A stretch of 64,000 nucleotides of DNA from Sphingomicrobium marinum. Lineage in GTDB: Bacteria; Pseudomonadota; Alphaproteobacteria; Sphingomonadales; Sphingomonadaceae. A program made the position numbers and the translations under genes. A model generated the notes under the pieces. It did no database searches and had not been told where the DNA came from. It worked only from the letters and a program-made list of their open reading frames with translations. Location: contig NZ_JANPVQ010000001.1 of assembly GCF_026157105.1 (NCBI RefSeq), positions 427,501 to 491,500 on the forward strand, in the 5' to 3' direction. This document shows positions 1 to 8,739 of the stretch, in pieces; within the stretch, counting starts at the first letter, position 1; every line of letters starts with the position of its first letter.

Positions 1-58
1 GTTGAGGCGGAAGCGGTGCGATAATCATGCTCTTCTGCCCCTACGGAACTTTGCCTAT

Positions 59-87
59 TTGACGCGCGCTGATTGGTTAAGCATATC
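59..87 (+). promoter_or_regulatory. Possible promoter of etfBA
   Basis: A TTGACG hexamer at 59-64 is followed after 17 bases by CATATC at 82-87, a fair -35 and weak -10 for a housekeeping sigma factor, about 30 bases before the etfB start. The region upstream (1-58) shows no recognisable gene. This is pattern reading only. Confidence 0.3.
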
Positions 88-118
88 GCACCCAGATTTT
101 CTTCAGGAGAGCACCTTC

Positions 119-865
119 ATGAAACTGCTGGTCGCCGTCAAACGGGTGATCGATTATAACGTCAAGCCGCGCGTCAAAATGGACGGCTCGGGCGTCGATC
201 TCGCCAATGTCAAAATGAGCATGAACCCCTTCGATGAAATCGCCGTCGAGGAAGCCATCCGCCTCAAAGAAGCGGGCAAGGCCGAAGAAATCGTTGCGGT
301 ATCGATCGGCCCGGCAAAGGCGCAGGAAACGCTGCGCACCGCGCTGGCGATGGGCGCCGACCGCGCGATCCTCATCGAAACCGACGAGAATGTCGAACCG
401 CTCGGCGTCGCCAAGCTGCTCGCCAAGGTCACCGAGGAAGAGGGCCCCGATATGGTCATCCTTGGTAAGCAGGCGATCGATGACGACAGCAATGCCACCG
501 GCCAGATGCTGGCGGCGCTGCTCGACTGGCCGCAGGGCACCTTTGCCTCCAAGGTCGAACCCGATGGCGGCGCGGTCAGCGTCACCCGCGAGGTCGACGG
601 CGGTCTCGAAACGGTGAAGCTCCAACTGCCCGCCGTCGTCACCACCGACCTTCGCCTCAACGAGCCGCGCTATGCCTCGCTGCCCAACATCATGAAGGCC
701 AAGAAGAAGCCGCTCGATACCAAGTCGCCCAGCGATTACGGCGTCGATATCTCGCCGCGTCTCGAAACGCTCAACGTCGCTGAACCGCCCAAGCGCGAAG
801 CCGGGGACAAGGTCGACAGTGTCGATGAACTGGTCGCCAAACTCAAAGATCTGGGAGTCGCCTAA
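119..865 (+). CDS. etfB: Electron transfer flavoprotein subunit beta
   Basis: The product (248 aa) is the small subunit of the soluble ETF heterodimer, which takes electrons from acyl-CoA and related dehydrogenases and passes them to ETF-ubiquinone oxidoreductase. It has the family start [12 protein letters not shown], the AMP-binding [14 protein letters not shown] segment in the middle, and the ETF-beta signature [16 protein letters not shown] near residue 180, with the recognition-loop lysines (MKAKKKPL) just after. The frame stays open upstream, but the ATG at 119 was chosen because CAGGAG lies a few bases before it and it gives the normal family length. The etfA start follows its stop codon directly, so the two subunits are surely co-translated. 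Confidence 0.96.
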   Translation: MKLLVAVKRVIDYNVKPRVKMDGSGVDLANVKMSMNPFDEIAVEEAIRLKEAGKAEEIVAVSIGPAKAQETLRTALAMGADRAILIETDENVEPLGVAKLLAKVTEEEGPDMVILGKQAIDDDSNATGQMLAALLDWPQGTFASKVEPDGGAVSVTREVDGGLETVKLQLPAVVTTDLRLNEPRYASLPNIMKAKKKPLDTKSPSDYGVDISPRLETLNVAEPPKREAGDKVDSVDELVAKLKDLGVA

Positions 866-1795
866 ATGAAGACGCTCGTACTCGTCGAACATGATGGCGC
901 CGTCGTAAAGGACGCCACCCTCGCTACGGTCACCGCCGCCAAGGCGCTGGGCGATGTCGATCTGCTTGTCGTCGGCAAGGATGTCGGCGGAGTCGCCGAT
1001 GCCGCCGCCAAGATCGATGGCGTCGGCACGGTCCACGTGGCCGATGGCGCGCACCTCGAACACCAGCTGGCCGAGGACGTCGCCCCCATAGTGATCGCCG
1101 CGATGGACAGCCATGATGCGTTTCTCGCGCCCGCAACGACGACCGGCAAGAACATCGCGCCGCGCGTCGCGGCAAAGCTCGATGTTGCGCAGATCAGCGA
1201 CATCATCGCGGTCGAATCGGACGACACCTTCAAGCGCCCGATCTATGCGGGTAACGCCATCGCGACGGTTAAATCGAACGATGCCAAGAAAGTCATCACC
1301 GTGCGCGGTACCGCGTTCGAAAAGGCCGCCACTGAGGGTGGATCTGGCAGCGTCGCAAGCATCGACGCGGGCGGCGACAGCCCCAAGAGCGAGTTCGTCT
1401 CGGCGCAGCTCAGCGAGGGCGATCGTCCCGAACTCACCAGCGCGGGTGTGATCGTTTCAGGTGGCCGCGCCTTCGGGTCGGAAGAGGATTTTCACAAGCT
1501 GCTCGATCCGCTCGCCGACAAACTCGGTGCAGCCGTGGGTGCCAGCCGCGCCGCAGTCGATGCGGGCTATGCCCCCAACGATTACCAGGTCGGGCAGACG
1601 GGCAAGATCGTGGCGCCAGAAGTCTATATCGCGATCGGCATTTCGGGCGCGATCCAGCACCTTGCCGGCATGAAGGATTCGAAGGTCATCGTGGCGATCA
1701 ACAAGGACGAAGAGGCCCCGATCTTCCAGGTCGCCGACATCGGCCTGGTGGCGGACCTGTTCACCGTGGTGCCCGAGCTTACCGAAAAGCTTTAG
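866..1795 (+). CDS. etfA: Electron transfer flavoprotein subunit alpha
   Basis: The product (309 aa) is the FAD-carrying subunit of ETF. An N-terminal ETF domain ([15 protein letters not shown]) is followed by the FAD-binding C-terminal domain, recognisable by [29 protein letters not shown], the [20 protein letters not shown] stretch and [19 protein letters not shown]. Length matches the family. The ATG abuts the etfB stop codon with no gap, giving a two-gene operon that ends at the hairpin at 1832-1860. Confidence 0.97.
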   Translation: MKTLVLVEHDGAVVKDATLATVTAAKALGDVDLLVVGKDVGGVADAAAKIDGVGTVHVADGAHLEHQLAEDVAPIVIAAMDSHDAFLAPATTTGKNIAPRVAAKLDVAQISDIIAVESDDTFKRPIYAGNAIATVKSNDAKKVITVRGTAFEKAATEGGSGSVASIDAGGDSPKSEFVSAQLSEGDRPELTSAGVIVSGGRAFGSEEDFHKLLDPLADKLGAAVGASRAAVDAGYAPNDYQVGQTGKIVAPEVYIAIGISGAIQHLAGMKDSKVIVAINKDEEAPIFQVADIGLVADLFTVVPELTEKL

Positions 1796-1831
1796 GGCTC
1801 CAGCGCCGCCGTACAGGCGCTCTAAGAAAAA

Positions 1832-1860
1832 AAGGCCCGCGCGGGGCACGCGCGGGCCTT
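1832..1860. terminator. Intrinsic terminator between convergent etfA and the next gene
   Basis: AAGGCCCGCG and CGCGGGCCTT form a 10-bp perfect stem around a 9-base loop. A run of A precedes it on the plus strand, so the T-run is read by minus-strand transcripts arriving from the gene at 1884-2600. For etfA the hairpin probably works as the convergent partner. Confidence 0.75.
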
Positions 1861-1883
1861 CGCTCCCGTTGGGGGGGCGGGGA

Positions 1884-2600
1884 CTAGTTGGCGTCGGCCC
1901 GGCCTTCTGCCTTGCCTTCACCGCGCGCCGAACCGCTGGCGCCGATCGAACCGGACAATGGCAGGGTCGAGGGGCTGACGCTGCCCGCGGCCTGACCCGC
2001 GGCATTCGCGGCCGCATTGGCCGCAGCCGAACCCGTCTGGCGGGTGCGTATAACAGCGCTGTTCGCCGCGCCCGTCGCCTTGGCCTGACCTTCAGCGGCT
2101 GCGTTGCCCGCGGCGCTGGCGGCGCCATTGGCGATGCCGGTCACGTCGTTAGTGCCAAGCGTATCGACGCCAAAGCTTGCGCTCTTGTTGGCCGATGCAT
2201 TGCCCGAGGCAGAACCACCGGCATTCATCCCGGCAGCCGATGTCGCACTGTTGGCGACGGCATCGACCGTGCCGGCAAGCCCGGCATTACCCGACGCCGA
2301 ACCGCTGCGCGCATCGACATTGCCATCGGCGTTACCCGACGCGTTCCCGGTCACCGAGCCGCTAACGCTGTTGGCGATGTTGCGGGTCGATCCGAGCAGG
2401 TCGCCGTTCGACAGCGTGCCGCCAAGGCCGCCGCGTCCGCTGAGCGTGCCGCGCGCGACATTACCGACCGTGCCGTCGACAACGCCGCCGACCGTACCGT
2501 TTACGGTGCCGCTCAGGTCGGGCACCAGCTGCGCCGAAGCGGGCGTGGCGGCAAGGCTGGCACCGGCCATCAGGGCAATAGTGATCATCTTGGTGTTCAT
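1884..2600 (-). CDS. Secreted low-complexity Gly/Ala/Asn/Ser-rich protein
   Basis: A 238-aa protein of unknown function. Residues 1-23 form a clear Sec signal peptide ending ATPASA; the mature chain starts QLVPDLSGTVNGTVGG and continues as a soft repeat of Gly, Ala, Ser, Asn, Asp, Val and Thr. I see one Phe and no Trp, Tyr or Cys in the mature part, so it is unlikely to have a compact hydrophobic core; a surface, matrix or fibre role is a guess. The mature start QLVPDL is repeated by the subtilase encoded just upstream (2694-4028), and both genes carry the same promoter-like motif as the divergent ECF sigma gene. That suggests one regulon and possibly protease and substrate or protease and partner. 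Confidence 0.75.
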   Translation of the reverse strand: MNTKMITIALMAGASLAATPASAQLVPDLSGTVNGTVGGVVDGTVGNVARGTLSGRGGLGGTLSNGDLLGSTRNIANSVSGSVTGNASGNADGNVDARSGSASGNAGLAGTVDAVANSATSAAGMNAGGSASGNASANKSASFGVDTLGTNDVTGIANGAASAAGNAAAEGQAKATGAANSAVIRTRQTGSAAANAAANAAGQAAGSVSPSTLPLSGSIGASGSARGEGKAEGRADAN

Positions 2601-2649
2601 CTGTATTCTCCTTCTTCCGCGCAGACCCTCCCGGGGTGCGCTACGTGAA

Positions 2650-2678
2650 GGAAACGACAGCCAATCGGCGCTTCATCC
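2650..2678 (-). promoter_or_regulatory. ECF-type promoter motif of the low-complexity protein gene
   Basis: Read on the minus strand this is GGATGAAGCG, 12 bases, then GTCGTTTCC overlapping the expected -10. The same arrangement (GGATGAAACG, 12 bases, CGTTTC) occurs in both directions at 4057-4088, in front of the subtilase and the ECF sigma gene. ECF promoters commonly have a GGAA-like -35 and a CGTT-like -10, so this is a good candidate for the target of the local sigma factor. Confidence 0.55.
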
Positions 2679-2693
2679 GCGAAAAGTCGAAAA

Positions 2694-4028
2694 TTATTTC
2701 GCGCCGACCTGATCGGGGTCGATCCGGCAGGGCATGCATACGATGCCGCGCCCGACGCGGCCCTTGCCCTTTATCGCCTCGCGACCAAGTGAAATGACAT
2801 TGCCGCGCGCAAGCAGCCGCGCGCTGGCGAGCGGCGCGGCAAAGCTGGTGCCGCGCACTTCGATATAGCCCCCGCCGGGGCGTGCCGCGGCAAGGTCTGC
2901 GCCGGGCGCTGCGAAGGCGAGATTGTCCGTGCGTCCGGCCTCGCGCAGGGCGCGGCCATGTTCATCGACGCCGGTGATCGCGACCACGCCGGGATAGGAT
3001 GCGGGGTAGGGATCGGGCGCGGCCGGGCCGTCATTGCCAACCGCAGCCACGACCTCGGCACCTTGGCGGCGTGCGCCCGCGATGGCGCGTTCGACCAGGG
3101 CGTTTCGCGGGCCGACCAGGCTGATGTTGATCACGTCCGCCTTCTCGGCCACCGCCCAGGCGATGGCATTGGCGATCGCCGACGCCGAGCCCGCCGCCGG
3201 GCTGCCGCCATAAATGTCAGCGACCAGCAGGCGCGTTCCCCGCGATGCGCCGCGAAACGCGCCATCGTTACCGACGACGAGCGAGGCGACCGCAGTGCCG
3301 TGGCCGGTCGGCACGACCTGACTGGCAAAGGCGCGCTGACGCAGATTTGCGGACGACAAGGAGGGATGCGATGCGACGCCGCCGTCGATGATGGCGATCG
3401 TCCCCGATGCAGCGCGCGGCTGGCCCATCGCCGCCGCGGCATTTGTCAGCGGCGAAAGGCCGCCGCCGGCGGGTTCGAAGACATGGTTATAGTCGATTAC
3501 CAGCTCGGGCGCGGCCTTGCGCAGCCGCTTGATGGCATCGCGTATGTCGTCGTCCTGCGCGGGGACCGCGAGCGTGACGAGCCGCACGCCGAGCGCATCG
3601 AGCCGGGTTTCCGCGATCGGGCTGAAACCGGCGGCGCGGGCGCGGGCAAGACCGGTCGCATCGGGATCGACCAGCAGCAACTCGCCGCGGCGGACCGGAT
3701 AGTCGTCGCGGTCGCTATCGAGTTCGGCTGGATAGTCATCGATCAGCTTTTCAAGCCGTGCTTCGCGCAGCCGCTGGAGATCGCGTCGCCCAAGCCGAGC
3801 CGAAATACCCGACTGGCCCACCCGGTTGAGGGTCGGTGTCGCAAGTTCGGCTGCCTGCGGTTCGCGCTCCAACAAGTCCCCGACCACGGGAATGTTGACG
3901 TTGGGCAAGGGCGGCAGGAGGCCGGGTCCGTTGGTCAGCCCGCCAAGATCGGGCACCAGCTGTGCCGACGCAGGGAGCGACAGCAAGGCCGCACAGGCGG
4001 CTATCAGGGGCAGACGATGAGTGGACAT
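2694..4028 (-). CDS. S8 family secreted serine peptidase (subtilase)
   Basis: A 444-aa exported subtilisin-like protease. Signal peptide 1-22 (LPASA), then QLVPDLGG, a Pro/Leu-rich stretch, a prodomain-like region to about residue 200, and the catalytic domain. The triad is visible: Asp at about 215 (IAIIDGG), His at about 243 (GHGTAVAS) and Ser at about 395 (GTSFAAP), with the oxyanion Asn at about 332 (AVGNDG). The C-terminus is short and ends with a CMPC pair that could bind metal or form a disulfide. It lies upstream of, and co-directional with, the low-complexity secreted protein that shares its mature N-terminus, and divergent from an ECF sigma factor. Confidence 0.92.
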   Translation of the reverse strand: MSTHRLPLIAACAALLSLPASAQLVPDLGGLTNGPGLLPPLPNVNIPVVGDLLEREPQAAELATPTLNRVGQSGISARLGRRDLQRLREARLEKLIDDYPAELDSDRDDYPVRRGELLLVDPDATGLARARAAGFSPIAETRLDALGVRLVTLAVPAQDDDIRDAIKRLRKAAPELVIDYNHVFEPAGGGLSPLTNAAAAMGQPRAASGTIAIIDGGVASHPSLSSANLRQRAFASQVVPTGHGTAVASLVVGNDGAFRGASRGTRLLVADIYGGSPAAGSASAIANAIAWAVAEKADVINISLVGPRNALVERAIAGARRQGAEVVAAVGNDGPAAPDPYPASYPGVVAITGVDEHGRALREAGRTDNLAFAAPGADLAAARPGGGYIEVRGTSFAAPLASARLLARGNVISLGREAIKGKGRVGRGIVCMPCRIDPDQVGAK

Positions 4029-4056
4029 GGTATTTTCCTATATTATGCATGGTCGC

Positions 4057-4088
4057 GGATGAAACGACAGCCGGCGCACGTTTCATCC
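4057..4088. promoter_or_regulatory. Symmetric divergent ECF promoter region
   Basis: GGATGAAACG at 4057-4066 and its exact complement CGTTTCATCC at 4079-4088 flank 12 bases. Because the motif is self-complementary, each strand reads GGATGAAACG-N12-CGTTTCATCC, so one site could serve as a promoter for both the sigma gene (start 4101) and the subtilase (start 4028). The arms could also act as an operator. The related minus-strand copy at 2650-2678 supports the promoter reading. Confidence 0.6.
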
Positions 4089-4100
4089 CCATGAGGTGCC

Positions 4101-4610
4101 ATGAATTCATCCTGTACGAGCTTCGAAGCCCAGTTTCGCGCGATCTATCCGCGCCTTCGTCGTTTTGCCTATTCGCTCACCAGCCAGTCGGCCGATGCCG
4201 ACGACTTGCTGCAACGTGCGAGCGAGCGCGCATTGCGCAATTTCGCCAAGTTCGAGCAGGGTACACGCTTCGACAGCTGGATGTTCCAGCTTACCCGCAA
4301 TCTTTGGATCGATACGGTCCGCGCGCGTGGACGCCGCGCCAACCGCGAGGTGCCCGAGGAAGCGGGGCTGGGCGTGGGTCACGATCCGCGCCCTGCCACG
4401 CATGCGGCGATCGATCTGCAAAAGGCGATGAACGCCATGGCGCAATTGCCCGAGGAGCAGCGCGAGATCGTCGCGCTCATCCTGGTCGATGGCATGGGAT
4501 ACCGCGAAACCGCCGAATTGCTCGACTTGCCGATCGGCACGGTCTCGAGCCGTCTCGTGCGGGGGCGCAAGGCACTCTTGGAAATGCTGGGCGAGGGAAA
4601 TGATGACTGA
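4101..4610 (+). CDS. ECF-family RNA polymerase sigma factor
   Basis: A 169-aa sigma-70 family protein with only regions 2 and 4, the ECF layout. Region 2 runs over residues 10-70 (LRRFAYSLTSQSADADDLLQ, FDSWMFQLTRNLWID) and region 4 over about 108-160 (LPEEQREIVALILVDGMGYR, then the helix-turn-helix TAELLDLPIGTVSSRL). It overlaps the following membrane protein, a probable anti-sigma factor, by 8 bases. Its own promoter region is shared with the divergent subtilase, which fits autoregulation plus control of the two secreted proteins. Which ECF group it belongs to cannot be told from reading. Confidence 0.92.
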   Translation: MNSSCTSFEAQFRAIYPRLRRFAYSLTSQSADADDLLQRASERALRNFAKFEQGTRFDSWMFQLTRNLWIDTVRARGRRANREVPEEAGLGVGHDPRPATHAAIDLQKAMNAMAQLPEEQREIVALILVDGMGYRETAELLDLPIGTVSSRLVRGRKALLEMLGEGNDD

Positions 4611-5262
4611 CGAAGAAGAATTTTTCGCCTGGCTCGACGGCGAACTGGATCCCGAGACTGCAGCACGCGTAGCCGCACGGGTCGACGCTGATCCTGCCTT
4701 GCAGGCATTGGCGGACGAGCATCGCGCAATGACCCGCGATCTGCGCGCTGCGTTCGATCCGGTGATGACTGCGGCGCCCGAAACGGCGGCAATGGAGCCC
4801 GCAGCGCCCTTGCCCGCCAATGATAACCGTCCCTGGTGGCGCGCCGCGGCGGCGGCCGCGGCCGTCGCGCTGGCGTTCGTTGGCGGCACGCAATTCGCAG
4901 GATCGCCCGGTCTGATCGACCATCGCGGCGGACAGATGGTGGCGACCGCTTCGCTGCACGAGGCGCTCGACCGCCAGCTTGCTTCGGCGCCTGAGGGCGA
5001 TATTCGGATCGGGGTCAGCTTTGCGCAGGCGGACGGCAGTTTTTGCCGCAGCTTCAGCGTCGCGGGCGATAGCGGCCTTGCCTGCCGAGACGGCGACGCT
5101 TGGCGGGTCGAGGGCCTGTTCTCGGGCGAAGACGTGGGCGGCGACTTCCGCATGGCGAGCGGCACCGATCCGCGCCTCGCCGCGCTGATCGATGCGCGCA
5201 TTGCAGGCGAACCACTGGACGCCGCGGCCGAAACGGCGGCGCGTGAGGCAGGCTGGCGTTAA
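4603..5262 (+). CDS. Probable anti-sigma factor (single-span membrane protein)
   Basis: A 219-aa protein with an acidic N-terminal helical segment (DEEEFFAWLDGELDPETA, typical of cytoplasmic anti-sigma heads), one Ala-rich membrane helix at about residues 78-97 (WWRAAAAAAAVALAFV), and a periplasmic domain of about 120 residues with two Cys. No zinc-binding HxxxCxxC motif is visible. The start at 4603 is preferred over the in-frame ATG at 4600 because the GAGGG at 4593-4597 is then properly spaced; either way it overlaps the sigma gene, a hallmark of a sigma/anti-sigma pair. The stop codon overlaps the convergent nhaA end. Confidence 0.75.
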   Translation: MTDEEEFFAWLDGELDPETAARVAARVDADPALQALADEHRAMTRDLRAAFDPVMTAAPETAAMEPAAPLPANDNRPWWRAAAAAAAVALAFVGGTQFAGSPGLIDHRGGQMVATASLHEALDRQLASAPEGDIRIGVSFAQADGSFCRSFSVAGDSGLACRDGDAWRVEGLFSGEDVGGDFRMASGTDPRLAALIDARIAGEPLDAAAETAAREAGWR

Positions 5263-6512
5263 GCCGTCTCGCTCACGCCTTTGCGTGCCTTTTCTTGGCG
5301 TTTGAGTTCATCGTCCGCGCAGAAGACGTCGCCCGCCTGCTCGATCTCTTCGGCGGTGGATGGCCGCGCATTGTTGAAGCGCAAGACGGCATAGCCGACC
5401 AGCGCCGACAACAGCGAGCCCATCAGCGTCCCGATTTTTGCGGCATCGATTTCGCTCGGATGCGCCGGGAAAGCCAACGCGCCGATGAACAGGCTCATCG
5501 TGAAGCCGATGCCGCACAGGATGGCGGCGCCGTAAATTTGCGCCCAGCGCGTGCCCCGCGGACGGCGGGCAAGCCGTGTCTTGCAGGCGAAATAGATCGT
5601 GCCGAACACGCCGATCTGCTTGCCGATGAACAAGCCGAGCATAATGCCCAGCGGCAGCGGTTCAAACAACGCGCTCATGTCGCTCGGCAACTCGACGCCG
5701 GCAGCGGCAAATCCGAAAATGGGCACGATGCCGAACATCACCCAGGGGTGGATATTATGCTCGAGCCGGCGCAGCGGGCTTGTTTCCTCGCCCTTGCCGA
5801 GCGGGATCGTCAGCGCTGCAAGCACACCGGCAATCGTTGCATGGACACCGCTGGCGAGGACCAGCAACCACAGGACGAAAAATCCGATAAGGAAGTAGCG
5901 CAGCTTGCGCACGCCGTAGAGCGCCATCGTCCCCATGACGGCCGTCACCGCGCCGGCACCCGCGAGCGCCAGCGTGTTGAGATCGGCGGTGTAGACCAGC
6001 GCAATGATGGCCACCGCACCGATATCATCAACGATGGCGATGGTGACGAGCAGGAGCTTGATGGCGGCGGGCGCATGCCGGCCAAGGATCGCCAGTACGC
6101 CGATGGCAAAGGCGATGTCGGTGGCCGCGGGGATCGCCCAGCCCGCCGAAAGGTGGGGATCGAACCCGACGACGGCGAGAAAGACGAGCGCTGGCACGGC
6201 CATGCCGCCAATGGCGGCGATGATCGGCAGGCGCCGTTCATCAGGTGTCGACAGGCGCCCCTCGAACCATTCGCGCTTCACTTCCAGCCCGACCAGCAAG
6301 AAGAAAACCGCCATCAACCCATCGACGATCCAATATTCGACGCTGAATTGCCCGAAACGGGGCATGGTCGGCCCGAATTTGAACTCGAGCAGGTCGTGAT
6401 AATAGTGGGCGAGCGGTGAATTAGCCGCGATCAGCGCAAGCGCGGCGGCGGCGATAAGTACCAAGCCGGCGCGTTTTTCTTCGGCCTGAATCTGTTGTGG
6501 GGTTTTTGCCAT
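5259..6512 (-). CDS. nhaA: Na+/H+ antiporter NhaA
   Basis: A 417-aa inner-membrane antiporter exchanging internal Na+ (or Li+) for external protons. The paired aspartates of the transport site are seen in TIAIVDDIGAVAIIALVY, and other family blocks are present (FFLLVGLEVKREWFEGRL, AIPAATDIAFAIGVLA, the late IGFTMSLFIGALAF helix). The N-terminus is slightly hydrophilic (MAKTPQQIQAEEKRAG) before the first helix. It converges with the anti-sigma gene (stop codons overlap) and is divergent from the TIR gene across 160 bases. Confidence 0.96.
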   Translation of the reverse strand: MAKTPQQIQAEEKRAGLVLIAAAALALIAANSPLAHYYHDLLEFKFGPTMPRFGQFSVEYWIVDGLMAVFFLLVGLEVKREWFEGRLSTPDERRLPIIAAIGGMAVPALVFLAVVGFDPHLSAGWAIPAATDIAFAIGVLAILGRHAPAAIKLLLVTIAIVDDIGAVAIIALVYTADLNTLALAGAGAVTAVMGTMALYGVRKLRYFLIGFFVLWLLVLASGVHATIAGVLAALTIPLGKGEETSPLRRLEHNIHPWVMFGIVPIFGFAAAGVELPSDMSALFEPLPLGIMLGLFIGKQIGVFGTIYFACKTRLARRPRGTRWAQIYGAAILCGIGFTMSLFIGALAFPAHPSEIDAAKIGTLMGSLLSALVGYAVLRFNNARPSTAEEIEQAGDVFCADDELKRQEKARKGVSETA

Positions 6513-6580
6513 GCGCGCTTCTTAGCCAGAGAAACGTCGCCGCGTCGATACAGTGCCGCGCTTTTTTCGCGGTTTTCCGT

Positions 6581-6613
6581 TTGCCAGCCGGTCCTATTAA
6601 CTATTATGTTAAT
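6581..6613 (+). promoter_or_regulatory. AT-rich promoter/operator before the TIR operon
   Basis: TTGCCA at 6581-6586, 15 bases, then TATTAT at 6602-6607 resemble -35 and -10 elements. TATTAT sits exactly between the arms of an inverted repeat, ATTAAC (6596-6601) and GTTAAT (6608-6613), so a repressor bound there would cover the -10. It is a clear AT island in GC-rich DNA, about 60 bases before the TIR gene start. Confidence 0.45.
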
Positions 6614-6672
6614 TGAGATTAGGCCGAGTCGCATAGCTGGTCTCTGTTGTTCTCATTCCGGATCGGGGGGGC

Positions 6673-8721
6673 ATGGACAAAAGCGGCGAATATCTGGCGT
6701 TCCTGAGCTACAGTCATCGCGACAAGCAGTTTGCGAACTGGCTGCACCGCGCGCTTGAATTTTATGCGCTGCCAAGCAGGCTCGTTGGGCGCGATAGCCG
6801 CCTTGGGCCAATTCCGCGCCGCATCCGCCCGATCTTCCGCGATCGTGAAGAGCTGGCGGCCGCCGAAAATCTCGGGCGGCGGCTGGAATCGGCGCTGGAA
6901 AATTCCAAGGCGCTGATCGTCCTGTGTTCGCCGGCTGCCGTCGCATCGCGCTGGACCAACGAGGAAATTGCGACCTTCAAGCGGGTCAATCCGGGCGCGC
7001 CGGTCTTGGCGGCCATCATCGACGGCGAACCGTTTGCCAGCGATATGGCGGGGCGCGAGGACGAAGAATGCTTCCCGCCCGCGCTTCGTTACAAGCTCGA
7101 CGCGGAAGGCCAGCTGACCGACCAGCGCGCCGAGCCTGTTGCCGCCGACTTCCGCGAAGAAGGCGACGGCAAGCGGCTTGGGAAACTGAAGCTGATCGCC
7201 GGATTGTTCGGGCTTGGCCTCGATGACCTCGTCCAGCGCGATGCGGCGCGGCGCAACAAGCGCTTCGCTTGGATCGCCGCAGCCTCCGCGCTCGGCATGG
7301 TCGGCACGACCGGTTTGTCACTCTACGCCATCGACCAGCGGGAAGAAGCGATTGAACAGCGCGAACAGGCCGATGGTCTGATCGAATTCATGCTGACCGA
7401 CCTGCGCGAGAAACTCGAGCCGGTCGGGCGGCTCGACGTGCTCGAAGCGGTCGGTGATCGCGCGCTCGATTATTATGCACAGCAGAAATTGGCCGATCTC
7501 GATGCAAACGCGCTGGGGCGGCGCTCGCGCGCGCTTCACCTGATGGGCGAGGTTTCGATGTTGCGCGGTGATAACAAGATGGCGCTTGAGGGCTTTCGCA
7601 ATGCGGCCGCTACGACGGAAGCGCTACTGGAGCGCCAGCGCGACGACTGGCAGCGGATTTATGATCACGCGCAAAGCGTCTTCTGGGTTGGTTATCTGGC
7701 TGACGAGCAGGGACGACAGGATGAGGCATTGGCGAGGTTTGTCGAATATCGCAATTTGACGGCGCGGCTGGTGGAAATAAAACCCGACGATCGGGCATCG
7801 CAACTGGAGGCCTCTTACGGGCCCATTAATCTTGGCTATGCCTATCGTAAGCACCGGCGGTATGACGAAGCACTGAGGGCCTTCGAAGAAGCCCAGAAGC
7901 GCCTTGCCGCGATCAACCCGCCCGATCGCGATACGTTGCTCACGATGGTACAGACCCACGCGCACAGCGCCACGATCTATACGTCTGACGGGCAGATCGA
8001 GAAATCGATAGATGCGAGGCAGCGTCAACTCGAGGCACTGGATCACGACTTGCTCGACCAGAGCGACGCGGCGGTAAGAGAAATGCGAGGATATGGAGAG
8101 GCCAATCTTTCCATGTCCCACTTCGTCCGAGGCGATTTGTCAAAAGCCGACGAATGTCTCGCCAAGGCAGAAGCAATCTTTGCCGATCTTTCGACCACAG
8201 AACCTGGCAACCAAGAATGGCGGGAAACACGCGCAAACTCGCTGGTAAGTCGAGGGCTGATCGAGCTTGCCCGTGGCGAGCGGACCGCAGCACGCGGAAG
8301 GGCGATCCAAGCGACCGCCGACATTCGAGCGCTGCTCCAAGGGTCGGCCGACGACGTATCTCTTCAAAAGAAGCTGTTGGCGGCGCTCATGTTATCGGTG
8401 CTCAGTGGGAATCCCGTTGACGCACAGGAAGCGCAAAGGCTGGTCGCAGACTTGCGGGGTGGCGGCGGATTTCGCGACGATATTCAGTCGCGGCACAATG
8501 CCGCGACTTTACTGATGGCGCTTGGCGATCGAGCTGGGACGCCGGCCGAACGCAACTCATTGTGGAGCAAGTCTCGCACCATCCTTGAGCAAGCGGACGT
8601 CACCAATCCCTTTATCGCCTTGCCCCGCGCCGCGCTTGATCGGCGAAGCGGCACGAACACCACAAAACTTCCGCCGGGGTTCGATCCCGACTCGGCATTC
8701 GGAGGCATTTTTCGGGATTGA
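6673..8721 (+). CDS. TIR-domain membrane protein with C-terminal TPR-like repeats
   Basis: A 682-aa protein. Residues 6-130 are a TIR domain: first strand and helix YLAFLSYSHRDKQFANWL, BB-loop-like FRDREEL (55-61), and the W-x-x-x-E motif W94-E98 whose Glu is the NADase residue in catalytic bacterial TIRs. After a linker one membrane helix spans about 198-220 (FAWIAAASALGMVGTTGLSL), then a conserved-looking juxtamembrane block (FMLTDLREKLEPVGRLDVLE) and about 400 residues of helical TPR-like repeats (SRALHLMGEVSMLRGDNKMA, YRKHRRYDEALRAFEEAQ). From topology the TIR is expected in the cytoplasm and the TPR part outside it. It heads a likely three-gene operon with a small unknown protein and a SLOG-like 4-TM protein. 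TIR NADase or cyclic ADP-ribose synthase activity is inferred, not shown. Confidence 0.85.
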   Translation: MDKSGEYLAFLSYSHRDKQFANWLHRALEFYALPSRLVGRDSRLGPIPRRIRPIFRDREELAAAENLGRRLESALENSKALIVLCSPAAVASRWTNEEIATFKRVNPGAPVLAAIIDGEPFASDMAGREDEECFPPALRYKLDAEGQLTDQRAEPVAADFREEGDGKRLGKLKLIAGLFGLGLDDLVQRDAARRNKRFAWIAAASALGMVGTTGLSLYAIDQREEAIEQREQADGLIEFMLTDLREKLEPVGRLDVLEAVGDRALDYYAQQKLADLDANALGRRSRALHLMGEVSMLRGDNKMALEGFRNAAATTEALLERQRDDWQRIYDHAQSVFWVGYLADEQGRQDEALARFVEYRNLTARLVEIKPDDRASQLEASYGPINLGYAYRKHRRYDEALRAFEEAQKRLAAINPPDRDTLLTMVQTHAHSATIYTSDGQIEKSIDARQRQLEALDHDLLDQSDAAVREMRGYGEANLSMSHFVRGDLSKADECLAKAEAIFADLSTTEPGNQEWRETRANSLVSRGLIELARGERTAARGRAIQATADIRALLQGSADDVSLQKKLLAALMLSVLSGNPVDAQEAQRLVADLRGGGGFRDDIQSRHNAATLLMALGDRAGTPAERNSLWSKSRTILEQADVTNPFIALPRAALDRRSGTNTTKLPPGFDPDSAFGGIFRD

Positions 8722-8739
8722 CGCACAGGGAGAAGAACA

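Noticed and set aside
2958-4094. A 378-codon open frame antisense to the subtilase
   Set aside because: It crosses the divergent promoter region and the product has no recognisable fold; the subtilase has its full catalytic triad.
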